Below the pieces are notes generated by a model. The model was given only the letters and a program-made list of their open reading frames with translations, had not been told where the DNA came from and searched no databases. Shown here one piece after another: positions 34,812-43,257 of a stretch of DNA of 64,000 nucleotides. The position numbers and the translations under genes are program-made. Source of the DNA: an uncultured Alphaproteobacteria bacterium (GTDB taxonomy: Bacteria > Pseudomonadota > Alphaproteobacteria > UBA11222); assembly GCA_947258435.1 (NCBI GenBank), contig CAMYID010000004.1, forward strand, positions 186,001-250,000. Direction: 5' to 3'. Each line of letters opens with the position of its first letter. Positions within the stretch are counted from its first letter, which is position 1.

Positions 34812-35992
34812 CAGAGAACCTCCTCACTGCCGAAAATCGAATTGCTGACCGGGGTGACCATCGGGCCCGAGGTCACCATGGCAACCTTGGCATTATCGAC
34901 CTGATTAGGAGATTCGCCCCGGATCTGCCGCACCGCTTCGGTGATGAGTTCAAGCCCGTGCATGTAGCATTCCGCCAGATTGCCGCCGCTTGTATTGAGC
35001 GGTAGTTTACCGCCTTTGGCCAGCAGGTTCTCATAGGTGAGGAATTCATTGGCTTCCTCATGGCTGCAAAAACCATGTTCGATGATCGACATCACCACGC
35101 CGCCTGTGAAGTTCTCATAGCTTTGCAGTACATCGACATCTTTGGGGCCGATCCCCGCCATTTCGTAAAGCCGCGGCGCCAGCGAGGTGAAGCTCGATGT
35201 CGCGTAAAGCGGCGCGTTATGGCAGGGCGCGCCATTACGATATTCCGACCCCGCCGTCGCACCCAGAATATAGGCGGGTTTCTGCTTCAGATCCTTCGCA
35301 CGGTCGGCCGAGACGATCAAAAGCGCCGCCGCGCCGTCATTTTCCATACAGCAATCGTAAAGCTGATAGGGTTCGACGATCCAGCGTGCCTCGTCATACT
35401 TTTCAGGCGTGAGGGGGCGACCATACATCACCGCACGCGGATTATTCTGCGCATGGGCATAGGTTGCAAGCGACACAGCCTTGTAAGTATCCCGGGTTAC
35501 GCCGGTTTCATGCAGATGCCGGGTGCAACGCATAGCAAACATCTGCGCTGGTGACATCATGCCATAAGGGATTGTGTAGGCAGGTTCACCGGCGACGCCC
35601 GGTGCCTTTGGTCCCTGGCCAAAACGCGCAAACTGCCCCTGCGCCAGCGCGCGGAACACAACCACGCAATCCGCCACGCCGGTGGCTACCGCGGCTGCTG
35701 CATTTGCCACAGCGCCGGATCCGCCGCCGCCGCCGCCGCCCCATTGCATATTGGCGAATTTCAGCTCTTTAATGCCCAGCGCCGCAGAAATACGCGAGGG
35801 GTCATTCCGGTCATTGCTGTAGGAGGCGAAGCCGTCCACCTCGCGCGGGTCGATCCCGGCATCCTCGCAGGCCGCCAGGATAGCTTTCAGGGCTAACACG
35901 AATTCCGCGTCTTCCGCCCCGCCGCGCTTGTAATAGGTAGTTTCGCCGACACCGGCGACCGCTACCTTTCCCCTCAAGGTCCGTTCCGTCAT
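34811..35992 (-). CDS. Thiolase-like (SCP2/lipid-transfer type) protein lacking the nucleophilic Cys
   Basis: The chain is 393 aa from ATG 35992 (an in-frame ATG 15 nt upstream is less likely). It has the thiolase fold, opening with VAVAGVGETTYYKRGG and carrying DCCMENDGAAALLIVSAD and NTSGGNLAECYMHGL. The N-terminal active-site Cys of real thiolases is missing: the place reads MQWGGGGGGGSGAVANA, a run of glycine. This is typical of Ltp2-type proteins that work with DUF35 as retro-aldolases, releasing an acyl-CoA and a ketone. Genes downstream are DUF35 and amidohydrolase, with PrpD divergent. Confidence 0.88.
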   Translation of the reverse strand: MTERTLRGKVAVAGVGETTYYKRGGAEDAEFVLALKAILAACEDAGIDPREVDGFASYSNDRNDPSRISAALGIKELKFANMQWGGGGGGGSGAVANAAAAVATGVADCVVVFRALAQGQFARFGQGPKAPGVAGEPAYTIPYGMMSPAQMFAMRCTRHLHETGVTRDTYKAVSLATYAHAQNNPRAVMYGRPLTPEKYDEARWIVEPYQLYDCCMENDGAAALLIVSADRAKDLKQKPAYILGATAGSEYRNGAPCHNAPLYATSSFTSLAPRLYEMAGIGPKDVDVLQSYENFTGGVVMSIIEHGFCSHEEANEFLTYENLLAKGGKLPLNTSGGNLAECYMHGLELITEAVRQIRGESPNQVDNAKVAMVTSGPMVTPVSNSIFGSEEVL

Positions 35993-36007
35993 TTCTCCCC
36001 GCTTCAC

Positions 36008-36308
36008 ACTGTCTGTTCTTTATCAGCCCCCTTCATGCAGCCGCATTTCTGCAGGCTGCAGGGCATGTTCGCGCTAATATAATGCGAAGTGGTTATGGGT
36101 GGCAAACCCTTACACTTAATTGGGGCGTTTTAACTTTCCTGTTGCCTGTCGGGTGTGTCGTGGCGATGAAAATCCTGACCGGCGGCACATTGGATGCTGA
36201 TTGTGCGCTTTTGCCTCTGGTATTTTGCGGCAGGCGGAGTCAGAATCGGGTTAAGTTCCGCGCGGCGTTTAAATTCCCGGGAAACAAGGGAAGCTGGCGA
36301 AAAACAGG
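36008..36308. other. Divergent promoter region of the acyl-CoA block
   Basis: About 300 nt separate the thiolase-like gene (-) from the MmgE/PrpD gene (+). An inverted repeat TGCAGCC-N11-GGCTGCA (36036-36060) lies 44-68 nt upstream of the thiolase-like start, well placed for an operator. An AT-rich CTAATATAATGCG (36075-36087) may be a -10 region. No gene is seen. Confidence 0.5.
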
Positions 36309-37700
36309 ATGACAGCAGGGAAGGAAATGGAGATGGCGACGGCGGATTCGACTCACCTGGCGGGGTTGACGGAAAAGCTTGCTGAACAGGCTGCGGCCTA
36401 CAGCTATCAGAATCTGCCGGTCGATGCGGCAACCGTGGCAAAACATTGCCTGCTCGATTTTCTTGGCGTGACGCTGCCCGGTGCGCAGGAACCGCTCACT
36501 GAAATTCTGCGCGCGGAAGCCTATGCTGAAGGCGGCGCACCGCAGGCGAGCCTGATCGGTTCGGATCAGCAGGTCAGCGCCAGTCAGGCGGCGCTGATTA
36601 ACGGTTCCGCTTCCCATGCGCTCGATTATGACGATGTGCAGATGCATCTGTCCGGTCATCCCACCGTGCCGGTCGCACCCGCGGTGCTGGCGCTGGCCGA
36701 ACAGCACCGGCTGTCCGGTGAACAGTTGATCGCGGCTCTGGTGGCGGGGGTGGAAACCGAATGCCGGATCGGTGCTGCCGTGTCACCCAGCCATTATCAG
36801 CGGGGCTGGCACGCGACGGCGACGATCGGCACGTTCGGCGCGGCGGCGGCATCGGCCAATGCGCTGGGGCTTGATGCGGCGCAGACTGCGATGGCGCTTG
36901 GTATCGCCGGAACGCAGGCCGCGGGTCTTAAATCCATGTTCGGCACGATGTGTAAGCCGTTCCATGCGGGGCGGGCGGCGGCAAGCGGGCTGATGGCCGC
37001 CCGGCTTGCAGCGCGCGGTTTTTCCAGCCGTCCCAACGTGCTGGAAATCGAGCAGGGCTTTGGTGAGACCCAATGCGATGCCCTGCGCGCGGACGCCGCG
37101 CTTGCCGATCCACAGGGGGGCAGTCATATCCGCAATACCCTGTTCAAATATCATGCCGCCTGCTACCTTACCCATTCGAGCCTTGAGGCCGCGCATAGCC
37201 TGCGCAAACAGCATGATATCGCGCCCAAGGATGTGCAGGCGGTGAAAGTGCTGGTCGATGGGGGGCATTTGCGGGTGTGCAATATCCTTGAGCCGCAGGT
37301 CGGGCTTGAGACGAAATTCAGCCTGCGCATGACCACAGCCTTCGCGCTGACCGGTCTCGATACCGCGCGGATCGAAACCTATAGCGACGCAAATGCGACG
37401 CGGCCTGATCTTGTTGCATTGCGCGACAAGGTGAGTATTGAGGTGCATAACAAGCCAGCCGCGCAGGAAAGCGAGGTCGTCGTCGATCTGGCTGGCGGCA
37501 ACAGCTATTCAGCGACAGCGAATGTGGCGATTCCGGCATCTGATCTTGATTTGCAATGGGAGAAGCTGCTGGCCAAATTCCATGCGATTGCTGACCCGGT
37601 TATGGGGCATGGACGGGCGTCGGAGCTTGCGGCTGCGATCGCTGAGCTTGAAAATTGTGAGAATTTTGCCGAAGTCGCGCAGTTGATGCGGGTGCATTAG
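36309..37700 (+). CDS. MmgE/PrpD family dehydratase/isomerase-like protein
   Basis: The 463-aa protein belongs to the 2-methylcitrate dehydratase/cis-aconitate decarboxylase fold: VAKHCLLDFLGVTLPGAQEPLTEIL, NGSASHALDYDDVQMHLSGHPTVPVAPAVLALAE (start of the helical domain) and FGTMCKPFHAGRAAASGLMAARLAARGFSS-like segments. Members dehydrate methylcitrate, decarboxylate aconitate or process succinate-type epimers. With the neighbouring CoA genes a role on a C5-C7 branched dicarboxylate is plausible. Several starts are possible (36309, 36327, 36333); GGAAATGGAG before 36333 is a fair ribosome-binding site. Confidence 0.87.
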   Translation: MTAGKEMEMATADSTHLAGLTEKLAEQAAAYSYQNLPVDAATVAKHCLLDFLGVTLPGAQEPLTEILRAEAYAEGGAPQASLIGSDQQVSASQAALINGSASHALDYDDVQMHLSGHPTVPVAPAVLALAEQHRLSGEQLIAALVAGVETECRIGAAVSPSHYQRGWHATATIGTFGAAAASANALGLDAAQTAMALGIAGTQAAGLKSMFGTMCKPFHAGRAAASGLMAARLAARGFSSRPNVLEIEQGFGETQCDALRADAALADPQGGSHIRNTLFKYHAACYLTHSSLEAAHSLRKQHDIAPKDVQAVKVLVDGGHLRVCNILEPQVGLETKFSLRMTTAFALTGLDTARIETYSDANATRPDLVALRDKVSIEVHNKPAAQESEVVVDLAGGNSYSATANVAIPASDLDLQWEKLLAKFHAIADPVMGHGRASELAAAIAELENCENFAEVAQLMRVH

Positions 37701-37813
37701 GCGTTCGCCGCTGCCTTGCGTTAAGATGCGGGCAGTCAGCGCGGGCGGGGCAACCGTCCCGTCGGATATACCGTCACGTCAGACAATAATGAAACACAGG
37801 CAGGGGAGTTTGT

Positions 37814-38296
37814 ATGTCGGAAGATTTCCGCGAAAAGGCGCGGTTAATCCCGAAGGGAAATCACTATGATGTCTTTGAGATCGGGCAGGTCTACGAGCAT
37901 CATTGGGGCCGCACGATCAATGCAGGGGACAATTCGCTCTTCACGACGCTGACCCTGTCCTACAACCCGCTTTATTTCAATGCGGAATATGCCAAGGCGC
38001 ATGATCATCCCGGAATTGTCGTTAATCCGCTGCTTGTCTTCAACACGGTCTTCGGGCTGACGGTCGAGGATCTGAGCGAGGGGGGCGGGCCGTTTCTTGG
38101 CGTTGATGAGCTGACCTATCACCGCCCGGTCTATGAGGGCGATACGGTGACCGCGCGTTCCACGGTGAAGGATAAGCGCGTCTCCAAGAATATGAAGGGT
38201 TTTGGGATCGTCACCTGGCATACCGAAGGCTTCAATCAGAATTCCGAATTGGTGGTTGATTACCGCCGCTCCAATCTCGTGAGGATCAAGAAATGA
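37814..38296 (+). CDS. MaoC-like hot-dog protein, probably non-catalytic partner
   Basis: The 160-aa single hot-dog domain resembles R-specific hydratases, but the catalytic SGDxNPxH motif reads TLSYNPLYFN, so both the Asp and the His are missing. The remaining fold marks are kept (HDHPGIVVNPLLVFNTVFGL, GVDELTYHRPVYEGDTV). Such chains act as structural partners of a catalytic MaoC in heteromers (HadAB, ChsH1-ChsH2). The second MaoC lies two genes downstream. It overlaps the next gene by 4 nt. The start at 37814 has AGGGGAG just upstream. Confidence 0.82.
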   Translation: MSEDFREKARLIPKGNHYDVFEIGQVYEHHWGRTINAGDNSLFTTLTLSYNPLYFNAEYAKAHDHPGIVVNPLLVFNTVFGLTVEDLSEGGGPFLGVDELTYHRPVYEGDTVTARSTVKDKRVSKNMKGFGIVTWHTEGFNQNSELVVDYRRSNLVRIKK

Positions 38297-39522
38297 GTGC
38301 GACCGACAGTAAGGCTGGTGCTGCCTGGGATACAAATCCGGATGCGCCGGAAGGCTATATGACAGAAGAGCGCCGCCTGATTAAGGAATCGGCGCGCGAA
38401 TTTACGATGAAAGAGGTGCTGCCGGTCGCCAATGAGCTCGATCCGGTGCAGGGCAAGATCCCGATGGAGTTGCGCCAGAAAATGGCCGATATGGGCTATT
38501 TCGGGATCACCATTCCCGAGCAGTATGGCGGGCTCGGGCTTGGTTGTTTTGAATATTGCCTTGTTGCCGAGGAGCTTGCGCGCGGCTGGATGAGTGTGGC
38601 GAGCCTGATCGCGCGGGGCAATGGTCTGATCGGCGCGCGCGGCATGAGCGAGGAAGAACTGCAGGAGCGGCTGCCCAAGGTGGCGCGCGGCGAATGGCTT
38701 GGCGCGTTTTCACTGTCTGAACCGAATGCTGGGTCGGATGTGGCGAATGTGTCCTGCCGTGCGGAGCAGGATGGTGATGAATGGGTTATCACGGGCAACA
38801 AATACTGGTGCACCTTCGCCGATGATGCGGATTACATCTATGTTGTCGCGCGGACAGAGCCAATGGATCCCGCCAAGCGGCATAAGGGCTTGTCGGGCTT
38901 TATTATCGAGAAGCCGCGCGGTGAATTGCCCCAGGGGTGCCAGGGCGCTGCGATTCCCAAGATCGGCTATTTCGGCTGGAACACGTTCGAGCTTGCCTTT
39001 GATGGTTGCCGCGTGCCGTTGAGCGCGCAGGTTGGCGGCAAGCGTGGCGGCGGCAATGCCTTCTATCAGGTGTCGAGCGGTCTTGAGCGGGCCCGCGCGC
39101 ATACCGCGGCGCGTTCCATCGGTTTGGCGCAAGGGGCGCTTGAGGATGCGATCGAATATGCTCAGCAGCGCGAACAGTTCGGCCGCCCGATCGGGGAATT
39201 CCAGGCAATCCGGTTCAAGATTGCCAAGATGGCAACCGATATCGAGGCGGCGCGGCAGCTCATGTATTTCGTCTGCCATCAGATCGATACGGGCAAGCGC
39301 TGCGACAGGGAAGCGGCGATGGTAAAACTGTTTGCCTCTGAAATGTCCGAACGGGTGACGAGCGAAGCGCTGCAGATCTTTGGTGGCGCGGGCTATACCA
39401 AGCTTAACGCGGTGGAACGCTATTGGCGCGATGCGCGGCTCACCAAGATTTTTGAAGGCACGTCCGAAATTCAGCAGCGGATCATTTCCGACAGTCTGCT
39501 CGGTCGTCCGTCCAAGAGGTAA
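38293..39522 (+). CDS. Acyl-CoA dehydrogenase
   Basis: The 409-aa FAD enzyme has SLSEPNAGSDVANVSC (substrate/FAD loop), YFGWNTFELAFDGCRVP, AQQREQFGRPIGEFQAIRF and the catalytic Glu in KIFEGTSEIQQR. It is a medium/short-chain type, here possibly acting on a dicarboxyl- or branched acyl-CoA. It sits between two MaoC genes with a 4-nt overlap to the first, so it is in the same operon. An electron-transfer flavoprotein is not in the window. Confidence 0.92.
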   Translation: MSATDSKAGAAWDTNPDAPEGYMTEERRLIKESAREFTMKEVLPVANELDPVQGKIPMELRQKMADMGYFGITIPEQYGGLGLGCFEYCLVAEELARGWMSVASLIARGNGLIGARGMSEEELQERLPKVARGEWLGAFSLSEPNAGSDVANVSCRAEQDGDEWVITGNKYWCTFADDADYIYVVARTEPMDPAKRHKGLSGFIIEKPRGELPQGCQGAAIPKIGYFGWNTFELAFDGCRVPLSAQVGGKRGGGNAFYQVSSGLERARAHTAARSIGLAQGALEDAIEYAQQREQFGRPIGEFQAIRFKIAKMATDIEAARQLMYFVCHQIDTGKRCDREAAMVKLFASEMSERVTSEALQIFGGAGYTKLNAVERYWRDARLTKIFEGTSEIQQRIISDSLLGRPSKR

Positions 39523-39527
39523 GCATC

Positions 39528-40001
39528 ATGGCATTGACGGGTACGGATAATTATTTCGAGGACTTCACGGTCGGTGACGTCTACCGCCATGCGCGCGGCA
39601 AGACCATTATGGAATATGACAATGTAGGCACGACCCTGCAGGTCATGAATACCGCGGAAGGTCATTTTAACGAGCATCTGATGCAGAACTCGGGTGCGAT
39701 CTTTCCGCAGCGGGTGAATTTCGGGGGTGTCACGATCGCAACCGTAGTCGGCCTTGCCATGCAGGATACGGGCGAAAACGCGCTGCGGGAGGTCGGCATG
39801 GACAAGATCCGGCTGAAATCGCCTGTGTTCCACGGCGATACCCTTTACGCGTTTACCGAAGTGCTCGGCACGGAAGCAGGGGACGAGCCTGATACCGGCA
39901 TCGTTCATTTCAAACATTACGGTGTCAATCAGGATGACAAGCTGGTGTTTGAAGGTGAACGCCGCGTGCTCGTCAAAAAGCGTGGCTGGGGCGCAAAATG
40001 A
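39528..40001 (+). CDS. MaoC-like hydratase, catalytic candidate
   Basis: The 157-aa single hot-dog protein starts NYFEDFTVGDVYRHARGKTI and has the helix MNTAEGHFNEHLM, where an acidic residue and His remain at the active-site turn, unlike the MaoC at 37814. It also has VNFGGVTIATVVGLAM and KSPVFHGDTLYAF. It likely hydrates an unsaturated acyl-CoA, in a heteromer with the first MaoC. It overlaps the CoA-transferase gene by 4 nt. Confidence 0.88.
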   Translation: MALTGTDNYFEDFTVGDVYRHARGKTIMEYDNVGTTLQVMNTAEGHFNEHLMQNSGAIFPQRVNFGGVTIATVVGLAMQDTGENALREVGMDKIRLKSPVFHGDTLYAFTEVLGTEAGDEPDTGIVHFKHYGVNQDDKLVFEGERRVLVKKRGWGAK

Positions 40002-41218
40002 TCGCCTCGCCGGTTGAGAACGGCGCGCTGAAGGGGCTCAAGGTCATCGATCTGACGATGATGCTGGCAGGCCCCTTCTGCACCATGCTGCTGGGCGATC
40101 AGGGTGCCACAATCGTCAAGGTGGAGCCTGCGCGCGGCGGTGATACGACTCGCGGTGTTCATCCGGGAAAGGATGAAATGCCTTTTGGCGGCTATTTTCA
40201 GAGTATCAACCGTAACAAGCTGTCGATCGGTCTTGACCTGAAGACGGAGGAAGGCAAACAGGTGCTGCGCCGGCTTGTGAAAGAGGCGGATGTGTTGGTC
40301 GAAAACTACCGTGTCGGGGTGATGGAGCGGCTCGGCCTGTCCTATGAAGAGCTGGCAAAGATCAACCCGCGTCTTGTCTATGCGGCCATTCGTGGGTTTG
40401 GCGATCCGCGCACGGGCAAAAGCCCCTATGCGGACTGGCCGGCTTTCGATGTGATTGCGCAGGCGATGGGCGGTATCATGGGGATTACCGGCCCTGATCC
40501 CGACACACCGCTCAAGATCGGGCCGGGCGTCGGCGATATTGTGCCTGCCATGCTGACGACCATCGGAATCCTGTCAGCGGTACGGCACGCGGAGAAGACC
40601 GGGCAGGGGCAATTTGTCGATGTGGCGATGTATGATGGAATCCTCGCCCTGTGTGAACGGATCGTCTATCAGCACAGCTATGACGGCGCTGTGCCGGGGC
40701 CAGAGGGCAATGCGCATCCGTTGCTTTGTCCGTTCGGCCTGTTTCCGGCCAAGGATGGCTGGGTATCGATTGCCTGCCCCAAGGATCATTTCTGGATCAT
40801 ACTGACCGAGGCAATGGGCCGGCCTGAACTGGGCGAGGATGAGCGTTACGCGCTCAACATCGCGCGGGTGCAGCGCAACGCCGAAGTTGTCAGTATGGTC
40901 GGGGACTGGACGAGCACGCTCAGCAAGAAAGAGCTGATCGACAAGCTTGGCGGTAAAATTCCGTTCGGACCGGTCAATAATGTCGCTGATATTTTTGACG
41001 ATCCCCATACCAAAGTGCGCGAGATGCTGCCTGAGGTCGAGCAGCCCGGGCTTGGTCCGGTACGGATTGCGGGAACGCCGATCCGGATGACAAAGACCCA
41101 GGGGGGCGTGGCACGCCGCGGCGCGTTGCTGGGAGAAGATACGGAAGCGATTCTGGAAAGCCTCGGCTTTAGCGCGGAAGAAATTGCGGAGATGCGGGAA
41201 AAACGCGCGATCCGCTAA
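39998..41218 (+). CDS. CaiB/BaiF-family (class III) CoA-transferase
   Basis: The 406-aa protein starts LKGLKVIDLTMMLAGPFCTMLLGDQGA and has KVEPARGGDTTRG, SINRNKLSIGLDLK and the catalytic-Asp region VDVAMYDGILALCE. It moves CoA between acids, for example between carboxyl groups of a dicarboxylate (mesaconate, itaconate, succinate donors). The start overlaps the MaoC stop by 4 nt. A lyase gene follows 45 nt downstream. Confidence 0.92.
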   Translation: MIASPVENGALKGLKVIDLTMMLAGPFCTMLLGDQGATIVKVEPARGGDTTRGVHPGKDEMPFGGYFQSINRNKLSIGLDLKTEEGKQVLRRLVKEADVLVENYRVGVMERLGLSYEELAKINPRLVYAAIRGFGDPRTGKSPYADWPAFDVIAQAMGGIMGITGPDPDTPLKIGPGVGDIVPAMLTTIGILSAVRHAEKTGQGQFVDVAMYDGILALCERIVYQHSYDGAVPGPEGNAHPLLCPFGLFPAKDGWVSIACPKDHFWIILTEAMGRPELGEDERYALNIARVQRNAEVVSMVGDWTSTLSKKELIDKLGGKIPFGPVNNVADIFDDPHTKVREMLPEVEQPGLGPVRIAGTPIRMTKTQGGVARRGALLGEDTEAILESLGFSAEEIAEMREKRAIR

Positions 41219-41263
41219 GGGCGCGCCGAAACGAATTCAAAATCAATATGCAGGGAGAATAAT

Positions 41264-42181
41264 ATGGCTAACAGACCCAAACGTGCCCGCCGGTGCCAAC
41301 TATCGGTGCCGGGCAGCAGCGAAAAGATGATGACCAAGGCGGCTGCGATGGAAGGGCTTGATCACGTTTTCCTCGATCTTGAGGATGCGGTTGCACCGAG
41401 CGCGAAACCCGGCGCGCGCGGCATGATCGTCGATGCGCTCAATAATCTTGATTTTGGCAAGAAGGTCCGTTGTGTGCGGATCAATGACTGTGAAACCGAA
41501 TGGTGCCATGACGATATCATTGAGGTTGTGACAGGGGCTGGCAAGAACCTTGATACCATCATGCTGACGAAGGCAAAATCGGCTGCCGATCTGTCATTTG
41601 TCGATACCATGCTCAATCAGCTTGAGCGCAAGCTTGGCCTTGAGGAAGGCCGGATCGGCATCGAAGTCCTGATCGAGGAAGTCGAAGGCCTGATGAATGT
41701 CGAGGAAATTGCCCGCTCGACACCGCGCCTGGAATGCCTGATCTTCGGTATGGGGGATTATTCCGCAAGCCAGGGAATCGATGTGCGCCATATTGGCGGC
41801 GAATCCGGTTACCCGGGCGATATCTGGCACTATACCCGTTACAAGATTACGGTTGCCGCGCGGGCCCACGGGCTTGATCCGGTCGACGGGCCGTTCGCGA
41901 ATTTCCGTAATCCGGATGCCTATCGTCGCGAGGCGCAGCGGGCGGCCATCCTCGGCATGGTCGGCAAATGGGCCATTCACCCAAGTCAGGTCGAAATTGC
42001 CCAGGATGTTTTCTCGCCCGAGCAGGCGGAGGTCGACAATGCCCGCAAGCTTGCGAAAGCCTATGAAGAAGCGGTCGCGCGCGGTGAAGGTGCGGTTCAG
42101 ATCGATGGGGTGATGGTCGATGCCGCGTCCGTCCGCATCGTGCAGAATGTTGTCGATAAAGCCGATCTTTACGGCATGTAG
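41264..42181 (+). CDS. HpcH/HpaI (CitE-like) CoA-ester lyase
   Basis: The 305-aa TIM-barrel enzyme has QLSVPGSSEKMMTKAA, FLDLEDAVAPSAKPGAR (acidic metal ligands), VRCVRINDCETEW, IGIEVLIEEVEGLMNVEEIA and IFGMGDYSASQGIDVRH. These fit malyl-, methylmalyl- or citramalyl-CoA lyases and the CitE-like beta-hydroxyacyl-CoA lyases. Its likely job is the C-C cleavage step to acetyl-CoA or propionyl-CoA plus glyoxylate or pyruvate at the end of the preceding gene set. A purine-rich GGGAGAA precedes the ATG. Confidence 0.9.
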   Translation: MANRPKRARRCQLSVPGSSEKMMTKAAAMEGLDHVFLDLEDAVAPSAKPGARGMIVDALNNLDFGKKVRCVRINDCETEWCHDDIIEVVTGAGKNLDTIMLTKAKSAADLSFVDTMLNQLERKLGLEEGRIGIEVLIEEVEGLMNVEEIARSTPRLECLIFGMGDYSASQGIDVRHIGGESGYPGDIWHYTRYKITVAARAHGLDPVDGPFANFRNPDAYRREAQRAAILGMVGKWAIHPSQVEIAQDVFSPEQAEVDNARKLAKAYEEAVARGEGAVQIDGVMVDAASVRIVQNVVDKADLYGM

Positions 42182-42218
42182 CCATCGGCGCGTTGTGCCA
42201 TGCGGTGCGGGAGGAAGT

Positions 42219-43028
42219 TCAGTCTTCCGCGCCGCGGGCGATAAAATGCGGATTGCGGAATTCCGCCTTGCCGTACAGAAAGGGCGATCCGTCCATTCGC
42301 TTCACCGTTCCCCCGGCGCCGGACAATACCGCGTGACCGGCGGCGGTATCCCATTCCATCGTCGGGCCGTGCCGGGGATAGAGATCGGCCTCCCCCGCTG
42401 CAACGACACAGAATTTGAGCGATGAGCCGGCCGCCACCAGTTCCTTCACATCATACTGCCGTAACAGCTCGTCAGTTTTCTTGTCGCGATGGGACCGGCT
42501 GGCAATAACGATCAGCCCGTCCTTGCCGGGCTTTCTGACCGCGATTTTCCGCGGTGGGCCATCAACGTCGCGGCTGTTGCCCTGATGCGGATCGACGCGC
42601 TGCTCAAAAGCCGCCCCGGGGCCTGACGCGTAAAAGAGCCGTTTGACCGCAGGTGCATAGACCACGCCGAGCACAGGCTCACCATGATCGATCAGCGCAA
42701 TATTCACGGTGAACTCGCCGTTCTTGTTCAGAAACTCTTTCGTCCCATCAAGCGGATCGACAAGCCAGAACCGCTGATCGACGCGCGGCAGATTTCCCGC
42801 CGCGGCAAGTTCTTCTGCAACGATCGGGATATCGGGGTCGAGTTTACGCAGCCGCTCGAGGATGAAATCTTCTGTCACCTCATCGGCAATTGTGACAGGC
42901 GATTTGTCGCCCTTTTCCCGCACATCGAGATCGTCTTCGTAATAATGCATGATGATCCCGCCGGCTTCGACCGCAATATCGCGGATCGCTTCGGTCAGGC
43001 AGTCGCGGTCGGATGCCGAAAAGCTCAC
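42219..43028 (-). CDS. cysQ: 3'(2'),5'-bisphosphate nucleotidase CysQ
   Basis: CysQ dephosphorylates PAP (and PAPS), clearing the by-product of sulfotransferases and PAPS reductase. The 269-aa protein has the lithium-sensitive phosphatase motifs: VREKGDKSPVTIADEV, IVAEE, WLVDPLDGTKEFLNKN (metal-binding DPLDGT) and MEWDTAAGHAVLSGAGG (WDxAAG). A sulfotransferase and CysDNC occur elsewhere in the window. It is divergent from chpT. Confidence 0.93.
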   Translation of the reverse strand: MSFSASDRDCLTEAIRDIAVEAGGIIMHYYEDDLDVREKGDKSPVTIADEVTEDFILERLRKLDPDIPIVAEELAAAGNLPRVDQRFWLVDPLDGTKEFLNKNGEFTVNIALIDHGEPVLGVVYAPAVKRLFYASGPGAAFEQRVDPHQGNSRDVDGPPRKIAVRKPGKDGLIVIASRSHRDKKTDELLRQYDVKELVAAGSSLKFCVVAAGEADLYPRHGPTMEWDTAAGHAVLSGAGGTVKRMDGSPFLYGKAEFRNPHFIARGAED

Positions 43029-43167
43029 ATCTTTCCCTTTTCTGTGGTTGGTATGATTGCTGATGCGGGCAGCGTTCCCGACAGGATGAAAAGCAATCCA
43101 AAACTGTTCGCATTGCTTAATAGCGGCAATCGGCCGCGCTTGTACAGGGCTGCGCCCGGGCGTGCCG

Positions 43168-43183
43168 TTAACTATTGGTTAAC
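43168..43183 (+). promoter_or_regulatory. CtrA-type box upstream of chpT
   Basis: TTAACTATTGGTTAAC is a perfect TTAA-N7-TTAA(C) site, 75 nt before the chpT ATG, and is also a palindrome of GTTAAC around TATTG. CtrA in alphaproteobacteria binds this pattern. Confidence 0.6.
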
Positions 43184-43257
43184 CATCTTGTATGATGCAT
43201 GGACAGTCCGATTAGCGAAACAGCCGCCCGATAGTGCGGCGACAGGGTGGAATGCGT

